A stretch of 64,000 nt of DNA from Zygaena filipendulae (lineage: Eukaryota > Arthropoda > Insecta > Lepidoptera > Zygaenidae). The notes below the pieces were generated by a model. That model searched no databases. It saw nothing but the letters and a program-made list of their open reading frames with translations, and was not told the DNA's origin. Positions within the stretch are counted from its first letter, which is position 1. Every line of letters starts with the position of its first letter. The stretch lies in the NCBI GenBank assembly GCA_907165275.2, contig OU015649.1:10632001-10696000 (forward strand), written 5' to 3'. The translations under genes were made by a program, and so were the position numbers. Positions 13,701 to 28,700 of the stretch are shown here, in pieces.

Positions 13701-16700
13701 CATTTAACCCCTCATTTTACCACAAAAAATTGGACCGTTCCAGAAGGTTAAATAGACACCGTGTATATGTATTAAGTGGTAGGTATAAAATGACAAACGT
13801 TTTTCATTATCCTTACAATACATAATTAATTAGAACCCTATCTATTCTTTGGCTATGTGAAGAAAACACATGCATGCACGCTTTTTGTATACAACGTGTA
13901 ATAGGTGTGTGATTTATGTGAATATGCCCTTAGCTTAGCGAGTGTATCGTTCACTAATGTAGCCCTCCGTCGCGCCTCTACCACGCACGGTGGCAATATG
14001 CCGCGAGGCGCGGGACGCGGGGGCACGGCTATAAGGGAAAACGTAGGTAAAATCCCCTTATGTTAAACATAACCACTCACTGAACCCTACTTTCACCGTA
14101 AATATTTCATTCGTAATCTTCACTTTCTTATAAACATGACAGCTGTTGGTTTGTTTGAGGAAACTTTTAATTTCCCACCTTCTTACCACCTTTTGTACGA
14201 GCGGCGTCGGGCCGATGCCTCCCGTTTGTATTGATAGACGATTATTGAACAATTTGTTTTTCGGAAAACTTTACAAGGTGTAATTTAAAATTTTCTCCGG
14301 AACGTGCTTGTAGGGTGTGTTGGCTGTTGTGTGACGAACTCCAACAGGAAGGTGCTTATTATTTTGATGACTGTTTTGTAGACACACCGAAAACTACGTT
14401 TATTGTTGCAGCAATAAGGCGGTGTATACAATTACCGAATTTGTTTTTATTTAAAGGGTTATAACTAGTGTCTTAATATACCTACCTACCCAATTAACGT
14501 AATTAAATTACGTAATTAACGGCCAGCCTTTACAACTAAAAAACAAAGTCAGGGATCTTGGGATTATATTCGATGCTAAATTAACTTTTCGCGATCATTA
14601 CGACCATATTATTTCCAAGAGTTCTCAAATGTTAGGATTCGTTGCAAGAACTACGAAGTCTTTTCAAAATCCTCGCAGTCTTATATATTTGTATAACACC
14701 TTAATTCGAAGTGTAATGGAGTACGGCGCAGTCATATGGTCACCCTATTACTTGGTTCATATTAATAACATTGAAAGAGTTCAACGCAATTTCCTTCGTA
14801 TTCTATGCTTCCGATTCAATCTTCGGCGCACTCTTGTATCATACAAGGATAGATTGGATCATTTTCACCTGAATACTCTCGAGCTTAGACGAAAGGTTGC
14901 TGACTTCATTATCCTACACAAAATTTTACACTCTGAGATTAACTCCTCCCCACTTTTATCGTTAGTAAATTTAAATACTCATTATAGATCGCGTAAACCA
15001 TCCACTTTTGTTCTTAAAACCTTTCGCAATAACACCTCGTTCTATAACCCCATAGTGCGCATGTGTCGCCAGTATAATGATCTCGTAAGTGAAACGGACG
15101 CGGTGGACATCTTTGATTCACGTTTAAATACTTTTAGACGGCTGATCTTGGATGTCTTCCGGCCAATTCAGTCTTTTAACAGCTGAACTTGACTATAATA
15201 AATAATTGCTATGTCTATATCTGAAGCAGCAATGTCACTATTCTTAGTTATTTACTTTTTCTTAAATTTATACCTACCTGTTTATAATTAATTTACATGT
15301 TTTAATTAGCGGTTTTAATTTTAAGTTAAGCATGCTAGGGACACAAGTAATATGATTGTAGTCGGACTTCTGTTTTATTAACACTTCTGTTTTATGATCG
15401 TTAAGACTGTAATCTGTTTTGTGTTCTAAATAAATAAATAAAATAAAAAAAATGTTATCAAATATTGTCTTACTTATTACTGATGTGGTCTTTCATCGCA
15501 TTAGATGACTATCGACGGGCCTCTTGGGAAGTCTGCTGGTTCCTTGGAAACCTATAAATAAAACTATTAGTGGGTAATGAGCGAATGGCTGGACGTTTCG
15601 CGAGTATTTATACCGCGCCTTCGCGGGAACTAATTTATGGGAGCTAGTACGCAGAAAACGTTTGCCGTACATGACATCCGGTAAGGTGTTCCTACATTAC
15701 TCGACCCTTAGGTACGGGTACGGTGAAAACGGATTTGGCTGATAGATATAGCAAGTTTGTACTGAACGCTTTAATAACCGCTACTCAATGCACGATGTCT
15801 TCTTCTTGATACGCTCTCGAGTCTTTTTGTTTTCTTCATTTTCCAGTGCAATGAGCGAGACACCCACGTCCCAAACACGTGTATAAAGTACTAGCTGTGC
15901 CCCGCGGTTTCACCCGCGGTAATTTTGGAGTTCCCGCGGGAATTTCAGGATAAAAAGTACCCTATGTCCTTCTCTGTACCCCTGACAACGTGCATGCCAA
16001 ATTTCATCCAAATCGGTTCCGCCGTATTTGCGGGATTGAGTAACATCCACACTTTCACATTTATAATATTAGTAGGATGAACAGCATTTTTTTTTATATC
16101 TCGAGTTCCAGATGAAATTTTGATAAAATCGAAACATGAGTACCTAAGTTAAACCCTTAGCAATACAACAAAAAAAACCGCATTTAATTTGGTACAGCAG
16201 TTTTTGCATAGCACGAATACAAACATACAGACAGACAGACAGACAAAAATTCTAAAAACGGTATTTTTGGCTTCTGTATCACTCATAGAGTCGCCTAAAT
16301 TTATTTTTTCTTATTTATCTCCCATGTACAGACATCGACCTGTTACAATTTTATTATTAAATATATATTACAAGCGTATTTAATTTGAATATCGTTTATA
16401 AAATAGGTATGTTAAATATTTAAATCACACAATAAGCTACAACATAATATTTTTATGCTTACAATTAAATTTATATAATAGATAGGTAGGTAGGTATAGT
16501 TTAAAAAAAACAATAAATTGAAACAATAAACTACTTATTTATAGTCATTTGAAGGAATAAAAAGAAAAAAAAACATATGCCTCGGCCACCGAGAGAGTTC
16601 CCATCCAGTCCAGCCGACGGAACGCGCCGCGCCGGCGCGGGCGGCGGCCGCGGGCGCGTCTTTGATGCATCTAGACGTGTTGAGTGACGCTTCTGTTGCA

Positions 16701-19700
16701 TTACTCACTGACTGCCGTGTCGACGTGCCTCTATGCCCATCCTTGACAGATACAGAAAATTAAACTCAATCGTGCACTAGAAAAAATGTGGTAGGTTCAC
16801 CTCATTAGCCTTACCTACCCAATTTTTTTTTCTAACATCGCCACTCAACCACGACGTAAAAGACTCGTCGGCCAAAATTGTAGATACAATTTAATAATAA
16901 TAATAATAAATCTTTTTATTCCAGGCATAAAAAACCCAATATAAATTAAAACAAATAATAAACAAACATTATTATCAATTCAATATAGTTAATGTCAATA
17001 TACAATAAACTTTCAAATTATTAAAGCAGATGGCACAATTATTAGAGCAGATTAATAATACCTGTTTTTATTATTAAATAGGATAATTTTCCAGCATTTT
17101 GATCTTTCATAATTTACATCGTCTTTTGAGGTCAAAGGTCCTATTCTGAAAGCATTTCGTACGCAAAGAAGCTCACGGCATTTTAAGCAGTCAGATTCTA
17201 CACGGAGCGAAAAATAGAGGGTTGTTCGGCCGTGGGCGCACCCGATGTTCGGTTAACCTGCTTTCCCTGCCACCTGCCATCTTTGATTATTCAAATAAAT
17301 GTTAACTTCAGATGACATTTATTTTATTTCAGACTTTTCCTTGTAACTCAACTTCACATACGCAAGTTTTACGTTTGAAAAATTATCTTATGCCTCTTAT
17401 GGTTTAATCAGATAGGTACATCATAATAAAAACATAATTCTTAAACTATACAGTCCTGCCTTCAGGCAGTTTGTGCTCTGTGTCGACATATTTAATACTT
17501 CAGCCAGTATATTCATTCATATGAATTAAAAAGAGAAATGGCATTATAGAATTTAAAAAAATATATGTTTATACCTATATCCATTTTTAAATCTAATACA
17601 TTCAGCATAAGACCTCTAGAATGCTATCATCGGACCTTCGTCGAGGCGATCACGGTCTCTAGATGAGGCGGGTGAGGCGCCCGCTGACATGTACCGTTAT
17701 AACAGTCGGGACGTGCGCCCCCATCCACCCCCTATGGTACGTTCCAACTTGCCCCATTCCCCGCAACTGAGGAACTGCTGACGTTAGCAGGAATACGTAG
17801 ACCGTCCATCTATCTATACTCGAGTAATCCCAGATAGTTCTGTTTTTTAAAAAGTTGGATCTGGAGCTAGCTTTTCAAATTAAAATTTTAAAAGGGGAAA
17901 ATAATTTTATAAGTGGGCAGTCGTAAAGTCTGAATTAAAAGTCATACCTTAGATAGCTTAAAAACCTTTTGAATTAACGTAGTAATTAGTTCAAAACACA
18001 TGATATCAAAGCATCGTGCATTCTTACATAATCAAGGGGTGGCAAAAGTAATTTGAAACATAAGCTCAGCATAACTAAACACAAAGAGTAAGAAAATTTT
18101 ATTCATTATGTATAGTGTACCTATCTTATTAATTATACCTAAACAAATATGAAAATTGTAAACGTTCGGTGTCTATTACAACTATACAATTTATGAAAAA
18201 ATGCATCGAGGGGTTGTAATTAAGTAAATTAAGTAAAAAAAAGTAACTGAGGCATTATGATAGTTTTTTAAATGTTTGACTCTTTGTAACTGTGTTGAAC
18301 GTACTGCAGGACGAATTTCAACGAAACTTTGTATTTAATTTATCTTTCCTTAATAATAATAATATGTAACCTACCTATTTAGAATACTGTTTATCGCCTT
18401 TTTTGGTAATCTCGAAAAACAAGCATGTTTCTCTGTACTAGCATTAGCTAGTTGCTGTTGTATTACTATTCCTACATTTTTAATTGCTCCGTATACGTAA
18501 TTCATAAGTACAGTTGCATACGTTAGTTGCTCGCGTATATACACTAACAGTCGCATTGCGTCTCTACTTATGCAAATGATGACAGTAACAACTTGAATAA
18601 TAAACTATTTCTTGTAGTAGGAACGCTTTCTTAACAATCGATGTTTAACAAGTAATTAACTTTGTTTTTGTGACTACAATTTTTTTTTCTTTGCTTAACA
18701 AACCATAGCGGATCTTGGTGTTCAATAAAAATTGAATATTGAATGTACCTCGGTAGTCGGTACTACTACAACATTTTATGTTATTTGTGCCTCGGTTAAG
18801 ACTTGAGCAGTGTTTTCTTTTTTAAACACGGAAAAATATTTAGTTTAGCTCACATTTAAGAAAATATGTACATTAATATAATATTGCGTCGTGATTTCCA
18901 TTCCTATTAAGTCAAATGTATTATTAGTAGGTAAAACAAATAAAAGTGATAAACATCATACATAATTAAATAACATTTGAGACTTGATACTTTTTTTTTA
19001 ATAACCTTCTTTACATCATCGCCATATTATTTAGTTCATTCGACACACACCTGTCATTTTGTATAATGCCAAGAACAGAAAGTGCGTTGATATCGGAAAT
19101 AGGTAGTTACTATTTGGTTGTATCGTGGTTACAGTTCAAACGTAACCCAGCGCACGTTACGGTGAGGTGTTCGCAAAAACTAAAAGATCAAATTATTCGA
19201 TTTGCCTGCGAAATTTACCTACGTCAGACTGTTTGTCAAAAACAAGATCATAATTATGTAGACAACAAAGGAAAATTATGTAGGAAGTTGTCTAGTTTGG
19301 GCGCTAGACAAATTACACGAGGACAAGGAGGGTCGTGGGTGGAAGAGGCGAAAGACTTTGCAATATTGTCGCCAAACTTTGTAATTTCAGTCGGTGTCGA
19401 CTTGTGAAACTCCACGCCAGTTTTCGTGAATGAAAACACACGTAAGTCGACACGCCACCTGTACTTGTACCTACCTACACCCAGGTATGTGTGCTGTTTG
19501 ACTACACGGCTTCTGGATTCGGCACAAACGTGACTTTAAATTGAGAGCTTTGCGGAATTAACGCTGGGTTAGCAAGGGAAACCAAGGGAATAATCTGCGT
19601 CTACTGTACCAGTATGGCTCTACACTTCTTAAATACATAAGAATCTCTACCTTTATTTTACCTAGATACGAATAGGTACTACCAAACATATTTATTTTAA

Positions 19701-22700
19701 TGAAATTTTATAAACTGTAGTAAAACTAGCAGAATAAAAAAAAATCTGGTTTTCGTTTTTTAAACTCAAAGACGTATTATATGTAGTAGGTAATGTATGT
19801 AGGTAAATAAATTCCACCTGTGTCAAACTTTCCTTGGTCTTTATCAAGGTCATTTTCGCGTGGTATGAGAAGGCATGGAATTAGTGGAAGACGGAGAGCG
19901 TCGCTTCTTTATATGTATAATCTCTATTCTTTATATTATTGTATTGCGCACAAAAATAAACTATCGTGTCCGAATAGTTTTAATATTAAAAACATTATTT
20001 TGATAAGAAACTAACTTTTCTTTCTCTTACAATACCATTATTATTAACCGTTCTCGATTTACGAGCGACCGAAATACCGAGCAACAAGAGGAGTGCGGGC
20101 GTGTTCGTCGTAGCGTCGTTCGCTATGCAATGTGACACCATTAGCGCAATAAACTGCGCGAACAATACAAACAAAATGAGGTGTTGGAATTTCGCACAAC
20201 GGCGGTGACTCGCCGTCACTGAGTCCAGTTTCTATATACCTACTACCAATCAACTGTTTTTTGCGTCTAACAACATCTGAACAAATAAACTAGATTACAT
20301 TCTAGAGTCTTAGAGCTATACCCCATGTTGTGCCTATCAACTTGAATCGTCAACATTCATAAGTTTCGAGTAATATATAGTTTCTCGACACTTCTGCGTA
20401 GGTTTTAACAGCTGATAACTTATCACGGTGGTGGGACTTACCTGGGGGGCTACTTTGGTTATTAACTCTGGAAATAATTCGAGATTTGAAGTTTTGAAGT
20501 TCTGTAGGCACACTGGTTTAAAATATTTAATTCTACAGGATTCATTTCTCGACAATTTTACATAACACATAATTTTTCGAGCGGGAACGATAGTAATTGT
20601 TGATCGTTAAACCAAAGTAACCCTCTTGAGTAGATTCCTCTCAATCAGAGATGCCGCACGCTCTGTGTCCACGACCCGTTGTGGAAATGTTCTCTGACTA
20701 AATTACATTAGCAGTTAGCCGTTGAACTTTATATCAATGTTAGTACCTACTTGACGTATAAAGTTTTAAAGTTCATAAACCGGAAAGGCTATTATATAGG
20801 TAACTTTTTTGCCATCATTTTCTGGTTGTAAACTGAAACATGCCAATTTTGACAGCTACAATTTCTTGCAATCAACTAAAATCGACATTCTTCAAAAATT
20901 GCAGCTGTCTATAAATGATTTATTAATCGCAGAACCGCTGTTTCCGATCGAAATCGGAAAATTAAAGCAACAAGAATTTAAATAATTGCCCTGCTGCTCA
21001 TTATACACAGTGAAGATATGAAATTGTGTCAATCCTTAACATTGCATTGTACGAAATTCTACGTGAATAAAAATAGATTTTTTTTATTAAACACGCACAG
21101 GATTGAAGGATTCATTTTATATATTATGTAGGTATGTATTCATCTACGATTGGTTACACTTGTAGGTTATACTTGTGAATTCCATAGACAATATCGTTCA
21201 TCTTGGAACTTGCTAAAATTCTCCAATAACGTACATATTTACCTATTAGCTGTTCTCCGCGATTTCACCCGCGTTAATTTTAGAGATCCGCGGGAATTCC
21301 GAGATGAAAGGTAGCCTAAGTTACTCCTTATAACAGCTATCTTCCAGTGAAAGTTTAAGTTTGACCTTCCCGTTAAAATTGGTCCAGCCGTTTCAGAGAT
21401 TACCCGGTACAAACAGACATATAGTCCGGCAGACAGACATCAGACAGAGAAAAATAAAAAAAAAATGGATTTTTTGATGTTAGTAGGTCTAGGTACCCTA
21501 TATAACTTCGTATGCATTTAGTGAAAAGCTGTTCATTTGAAATTACAAACAGATACTTCAATTTTATAGATAATAATTAATAATAGTTCACATGGCTAAG
21601 CATACAACACGAATATATCTACATCTAAGTAGATAATTTATATGCGTAAGCTTTGAATTTCAATAGTAGGACCTAAGTAGGGCGGAACAAAAGTTACGTG
21701 TATCCGGTGGATATGTCGTGCGGTTCGGCACAATGATGTGTGTCATTACCTCTCCGTATCGCTACTGAAATTGTACGTTTCAAGTAACATTTGTTCGCTA
21801 ATTAAAGTGCCGTTAATAAATACTCGCACGCAACATCTGCTGTTACATTAATGGTATAGCCCTGCGCTAATTAATTGTAGAAATGCTTTATTTGATACGC
21901 GCAGCGTACCTGACCTACTCGTGTGCCTACCTACTCTACATAGTTTTCTGTTCGTGTGAACGCAGCCTATGTGTCTTCTGTAATAATTGTTAACAGTATA
22001 TAATTAAATAAATACGCTATAAAAATACAAGTCATGAAATGATAAAGCTCGAGAAATCAAATTTAAATCTTTTATATTAAAAAAATTGGCAAGGAGATAT
22101 ATTGAATTCTGAAAAAGAATACAGGCAACTTTATAGAGGGACATCCGAAATTCATGCGGGCGAAGTCGCTGGGAACTTCTAGTTTTGTTATATTGCAGTC
22201 GATATATTACAGATCACAGTTCTGTTTGCATTGTTGCTTGTGGTCCGTAGATATCGGCTGCGTCCGTGGCGGCATCGGCGGCGTCGGGAGCAGCAACCGA
22301 GCGTGCATTAGTTAGTTATCTGCGATCACAGCGCGGCGTCTGTACGCTTGACAGAGATATATCTGTGAATTCGACAAAATCTTAACGAGTGTCGAACATT
22401 TGACGTGGCTGCGACCCCAGACCTCCCAGCGCGAACTATATTTCACCCGTTGCGCCTCAGTCCGCCCAGCCCCGCCCTACAGCTCATTAAGGCCTCTAAT
22501 ACACTTCGATCTATTTAATTTTAGAAGATAGAAAATAACGCCGTTCTCTTGCTTTACAACTTGTCTACGTGTATACAAGTAACGCAATATTATAACAGTA
22601 GGTACCTAAATTTCATGTTATCACGGAATTAAATAAATCACAATCACAAATATTTGAGGATTTTTTGACAAAAAAAGAAAATAAATGAAAGACATGGCTC

Positions 22701-25700
22701 TTCGTGTAAAAGTGTCACTTAAAAAAAAACGAGAGATTAAGAGTAATTAGTCTAGATTTGTACGAAAGTGATAATTTGTTACTTTTTACTACAAGATGGC
22801 TTTACATATTTGGCAACTTTTACTATGTCTGAAGAGATAATTCTACATCTGTAATAATATTATAAAGAGGAAAGATTTTATTTTTTGTCTGTTTAAAATA
22901 TAAACGGTACTTATAGTAAGAAAGTAACGCAGCGTTAAACGTGAAACTTCAGATATCCACACAAAGCCAATCGAATTACGTCGGTGCACGGAAAAACCTA
23001 AAAAGGTTTATGTAGCACCGTCAAGTTATTACAATGTTTATAAATTAGTAAATAAATAAATAAATAAAAAAAAAAAAAAAAATTCAAACTAAGCAGGGCT
23101 ATACCTAATATTATAGGTAAAAGTTACTATCTATGCTAATATTATAAAGAGGAAAGATTTGTTTTTTGTTTTTGTTTGTTTTGTTTGTTACGATTTAACT
23201 CAAAAACCACTGGAACAATTTCAAAAATTCTTTCACCGTTATAAAGCTACATTATCCCTGAGTAATATAGGCTATATTGTAATCCGGAATTCACGCGGAA
23301 ACTGCGAAATTATCGTGGGTGAAACCGCGCGGGACAGCTAGTTACTTAAAAGTTGTTAATGCATAATGCATAATATATTATCTTTGCGCAGGGTAGATAG
23401 GTTTACCTTGGCAAGAGTTCGTTGTATGTACTTCTTAGATATTGTGCTAACTTTTTAATCGCGTACCTAACCTAACCTGCGTTACTATGATAAGAATTAA
23501 TTTTTTTTTGATTCTTATATCTTCTGCATTTATATTTTGTACACATCTTCTAAATGACGTTTTTATTATACTCGTTTTATAGTAGGTAGATTTTATGTTC
23601 TGTAGTATGTAGATGCGTAGGTATCTGCATTCATAGCCTACCAACGTTGACACGTGATCATTTGTCACCACATCACTCACACGTCAGCCATGTTGATACG
23701 CCCTTTTCAGTCATGCAAGCATCTCGATAGATCCGTGCATGCTTAAAATAATATCATTATCTATACCAATATCTCTAGAGGTAAAGGTTGTGAGTTTGTG
23801 AGGTTGTAGGGGGTAATCTCTAGATCTACCTACTGAACCGATTTTGAAAATAATTTTACCAATAGAAAGCCACGTTATTTGTGAGTGTCATAAGCTATAT
23901 TGTAACTCAGAATTCCCACAGGAACTAAGAAATTACCGCGGGTGAAACCACTGGGAACAGCTAGTCTATTATATAAGAAGTCGCTACCTTGACGCATTTT
24001 ACTGTCAGATAATGCGTACCTACCTTTTCTAGATTTGCCTAAGTTTGGGTCTGTGACTTTTGACTTAGTGTTTTCTATAATTAGGAGTTTTTAAACTAGA
24101 GACAATAAACACAACGATATCTTTTCAACTAAATCTTTATTTATAATATATTTCACTAGCGATCTGCCTTTGTTTGCAATATTCTCTACATTATATAGGT
24201 AGGTATCTTCTCATTATTATCTCTTAATGCAAACCATGCCCAAAAATCATTTTATGACGTATGAATAATAAAAAACATCGACATTTCTCTACTATTTTGG
24301 TACTAGTTGTGCCCCGCAGTTTCACCCACATTAATTTCAGAGTTCCCGAGATGTGTTAATCTGATGTATAAGCTATATTATTGTAAAGTTTCATTTAACT
24401 CCATCCAGTAGTTTTTGCGTGAAAGAGTAACAAAAATCCATCCATCCATCCATACATTCTTACAAACTTTCGCGTTTATATAATATTAGTAGGATAAATT
24501 TCACTATGTAGTACTCCCGGATTTTTTTTTAAATGTATATAGTAGACTAGCTGTGTTCCGCGGTTTCACCCGCGTTAATTTCAGAGTTCCCGCGGGAATT
24601 CCGGGATAAAAAGTACCCTATGTGTTAATCTGATGTATAAGCTATATTATTGTAAAGTCTCTTTTAAATCCATTCAGTAGTTCTTGCGTGAAAGAGTAAC
24701 AAACATCCATCCATCCATCCATCCATCCATCCATACATTCTTACAAACTTTCGCGTTTATAATATTAGTAGGATATAAACCGCGTAGTCACAGTTGCATC
24801 GATCCAAAATCGGTGTATAGTTTAAAAGAAATAGACCGATAGACAGACGCGGATGGCGAGTTGTTTTTTTTGACTATGTATTTGAGATAGACAGTCACGT
24901 AAACTGTATCATAATTTACGTTATCAATGTTTGATTAATCACTCATAAATAAAATACGTAAAAAAGTGCCAATAGTTTTTTAACTTTTTGAAAGGACACA
25001 ATTACGATTGAGTACATACCTACTTACCAGCAAAAAGGATGTATAGGTATGTATTTATTGAAATTTTACTGAATAATAATGAACATATCGGAACCACCAC
25101 ATAAGTAGGTATAGGCGAAAAAAAAAATAAGACACTATGCCTGAGTTGTCACATGAGTCGATGTTTGAAATTACAAATGTTGGTAGTTTGGAAGGCAAAA
25201 GGGCGACGAGTCGTAACCACGTCAAATATGTCAACTCGCGTCTTCAGACACAGTATATCGAGCCATCCATCAAGGGACGACGCCCGTGACGGAACGTAGC
25301 TCTGCGGACCGTTCGAATACAAGAACACGATACTGAAATATGAATTGAGAGCGGTTGACAGATCGCCGGCTGTTCCACGTGCCTAGTGATTATATTATCT
25401 GTGGCTGTTCCTTTGATGTCGATACTATCTATTGATTTGACGACCCGATTGGCGCAATGGTCACCATGCCTGCCCGCTAATCAAGAGGTTCCGGGTTCGA
25501 TTCCCGGTGGGGGTGGACTTTGTGTGATGAACACAGGGTTCCATTTTCCAGTCTGGGTGTGTATATATATATATCTATAGTATAATATATACGTAATAAT
25601 ATGTGTAGTATATACCACGTTTGCTTGGTATCCACGACACAAGCTTATAGCTTAGTGTGGGATCAGGTAGATCTGTGTGTTGTGAAGTGTATTATTATTA

Positions 25701-28700
25701 TTATTATTGGGCTGGCTAGTTAATTATAATTAACTAGCTGTGCCCCGCGGTTTCGCCCGCGGTAATTTCGGAGTACCCGCGGGAATTCCGGGATAAAAAG
25801 TACCCTATGTCCTTTTCTGTACACCTGACAACTTGCATGCCGAACTTCATCCAAACATCCAAACATCCACACTTTCACATTTATAATATTAGTAAGATTA
25901 TAGGTTTATAATGATGATAATTACCTACTATAATAACTCATTAAAATCATGTCGGACCACAAGTATTCGTTTTCCTGTACCAACCACCAACAGAATTTTT
26001 TTAGGATATCCTAAAGGCTAAGTGCTAATATAGATAGATCACTGATTTTATCGAAATTTTAGACTACGATTTAGTTAATTGTTGTTAAAGTGTGTCTTTT
26101 TCTCACTGTGTCTCCCTTATTAATTTATAGTTTCTTATCATATAAAAGCTGCTTTATTCATAAATTCAATTGGAAATTTAATTTCGCAAGCTCACTTGTA
26201 GTTTATTGAATATTAAAAGGATTAAATTTGCAGCGCTAGTTAAATTACACTATCGAGTATCGGCACTCTATGACACATTCATATTCATAGGCCACTATAG
26301 GAAAACGTGTTGTCACTTACATTTTATGTAGTCTATGGCTGCAATTCATTGATTTTTGATTGATTGATTGATTTATTCTTAATTATTGTCGGAGTGTTAA
26401 TAGACCTCTCGTTCACAGTTGTTCTATTAAAAACAAACTTTGATAGGTGATATTTAGTAGTAGAAGATTGCAGTAAATTAAACATAATCCGGTCTTCAGA
26501 TCAGCTTAGCCACCGTTGAAATGAGCTAATGAACCACCCAACCATAATCTGCGATTTCGCGCCATCTGTCTCTAATCAACGATTTCAGTTAATTAAATCG
26601 CATTGGCAATATGGCGGCGGGTGTAATTGCTATTAATAAAGCGCTTTCCTGCATAATTAGAAGGCCGCGTGCACGGATTGGCTGCACGAAGGACCCTAAT
26701 CACGATGTGATAACATTGCGCTAATGGTGTGCATAGAGTTTCTATGGCATAAATGGTATAATCACATAGCACACACAATCCGTGCGTTGTAACAACTCGT
26801 TTCCATGAAACGGCTTTATTTCGAATAGCAGCATAATTATTTCATTACTCGCCCATCACAACTCGAAACATAAATATTATCGGTGCGCAAACTAAGGACA
26901 GGCCTAATTTGAACATCGAAAATTATAGAAACAATAAAAGGAATACGAGGATTCATGGTCCACAAAGTGTCAATAGACCGTTGAGAAGACATCAAATAAT
27001 GTACCCACAAGTGGCGGGAAACAATGATTGACGAGTTCGCACCTCGCCTTGTGCCTTTCTAATTAAGACGACATGCGTCCGCGCACCGCTGCTACTCTTC
27101 GCGCTCGCTTAATCACATACCCACTAATTTTACACTCCTTCCCCGGTAAATTCACTTACAATTCACTGGTGTCACAATCGAGTATTTATTTATCTATTTA
27201 TTATTCAAATTTAGGAAACTCTCGATTTATTTAACTTCAGTACCTATGAAATTCTTTTAAAATGCAATTTATTACACTTTTTGAACTATTCAGATTTCGG
27301 TAGGTATAGGTAATCCGGAGGAAGCATTTTGATCGTGATTTTAATTTATCCACACTAATATTATAAAGTGGAAAGATATTTTGTATTTTTGTTTGTAACG
27401 AATAAATTCAAACATATTACTATCTACTACTAAACTACTGTAGTGACTTATAGAAAGCTACGGTAGTCCTGAGTGAAATAGGGTGCTTTTATTCCATGGG
27501 AACTCCAAAATCAGCGCGGGTGAAACCGTGGGTTTCACAGCTAGTGTACAATATTTGTAGAACCACAGCTATGTTTATTCTGATATGTATATTTCGTACA
27601 TTAATCTGCCAAAAAGATCATAACAATGACAAGACGCTGAATGCCAACGCTCTGTAAACATATTTCTGTCTTTGGCGAGACCTCATTAGAGGCGCATATT
27701 ACACGTGTCTCGATGTCCTTTTGCGCTCACTCGCTTTTCTGCTAACTTTTGGGTGGTAAGATGATGAACGATGTCGGTGGCCATATATCATTGCGGTAAT
27801 ATATTGCTCAGTGCGCCGAGTGTCGCCATTAACGCATGCATGCAATTGGCCGTGCACACATTCAACTCGCCGTATAGTGAATGCTATAAGAAGCGGCTCA
27901 CAAATCGACGCGAGCGACCGCGGCTATACGTGCATAAATCTTATTAATGGGGTACTCTTATTTTCGTCCTCATTCGATCTTGAAGAATCGTTAGAACGAC
28001 CATTACTATGATCATCTCAGCTTTTGTAGAGGTCGGAGTAAATCTCTCTCGTTTACGACATAAATTTTCGTAATATCACTGATCACAATGAATTGATCCA
28101 AGTAGGTACCTATAATATGTATGTACGTAGTTTAGTTCGCTTATAGTATTTAATACGTATTCATCAAAATCCTTCTTGAACGTCTTGGGTGGTCGCCTTC
28201 ATAATACTCTGAACACGCAGGTCAGAAGCCGCATACCGTTTCGATGTTGCCTAAATTTCTAATAGCAAATCGCCGAGCGCGCTTCACCGTCAGGCACTGT
28301 CGAAAAAAGTAAGAGGCCGACCGTCTAGCTCGAGACACAGTTCTCAACTTACACTTGGAGATTTGTTGTTTCCGTTCTCGTCGCCTCAATGACTACCATT
28401 TTATGTCGATTAGAAGATAGTGTTTCACGCACCCGCTACCGACACTGGTTTTTGTGACACTCATTCCTACTCACAACGAGTTCATTATCGTCAATCGGTT
28501 TTTGTAAGATTTTGTTTTAGTTTTTTCGAACGTGCAACGATTTTTTTAATAGTTTAAATAAGCTCCTTTGAATAAGTATTACAATACTGGACTAAGTTGG
28601 TAAAGTTATATTGAACTCCCCTCTTCTTTTTAAATATAATTGACAGCAGGAAACCACAGAAGCACCCATATAGGTAGGAACAAATAATAAGTAGGTATCA

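Noticed and set aside
19066..19407. 113-codon frame in intron 2
   Set aside because: No recognisable domain or splice context, and overlapping minus-strand frame is also open. Could be a conserved non-coding block instead.
24440..24732. CRISPR-like short repeats
   Set aside because: These are uninterrupted (CATC)n tetranucleotides within Helitron copies in a eukaryotic genome, not spaced repeats.
25442..25515. tRNA gene
   Set aside because: A and B boxes are present but the cloverleaf is not well formed, and the sequence continues into a SINE body with an (ATT)n tail.
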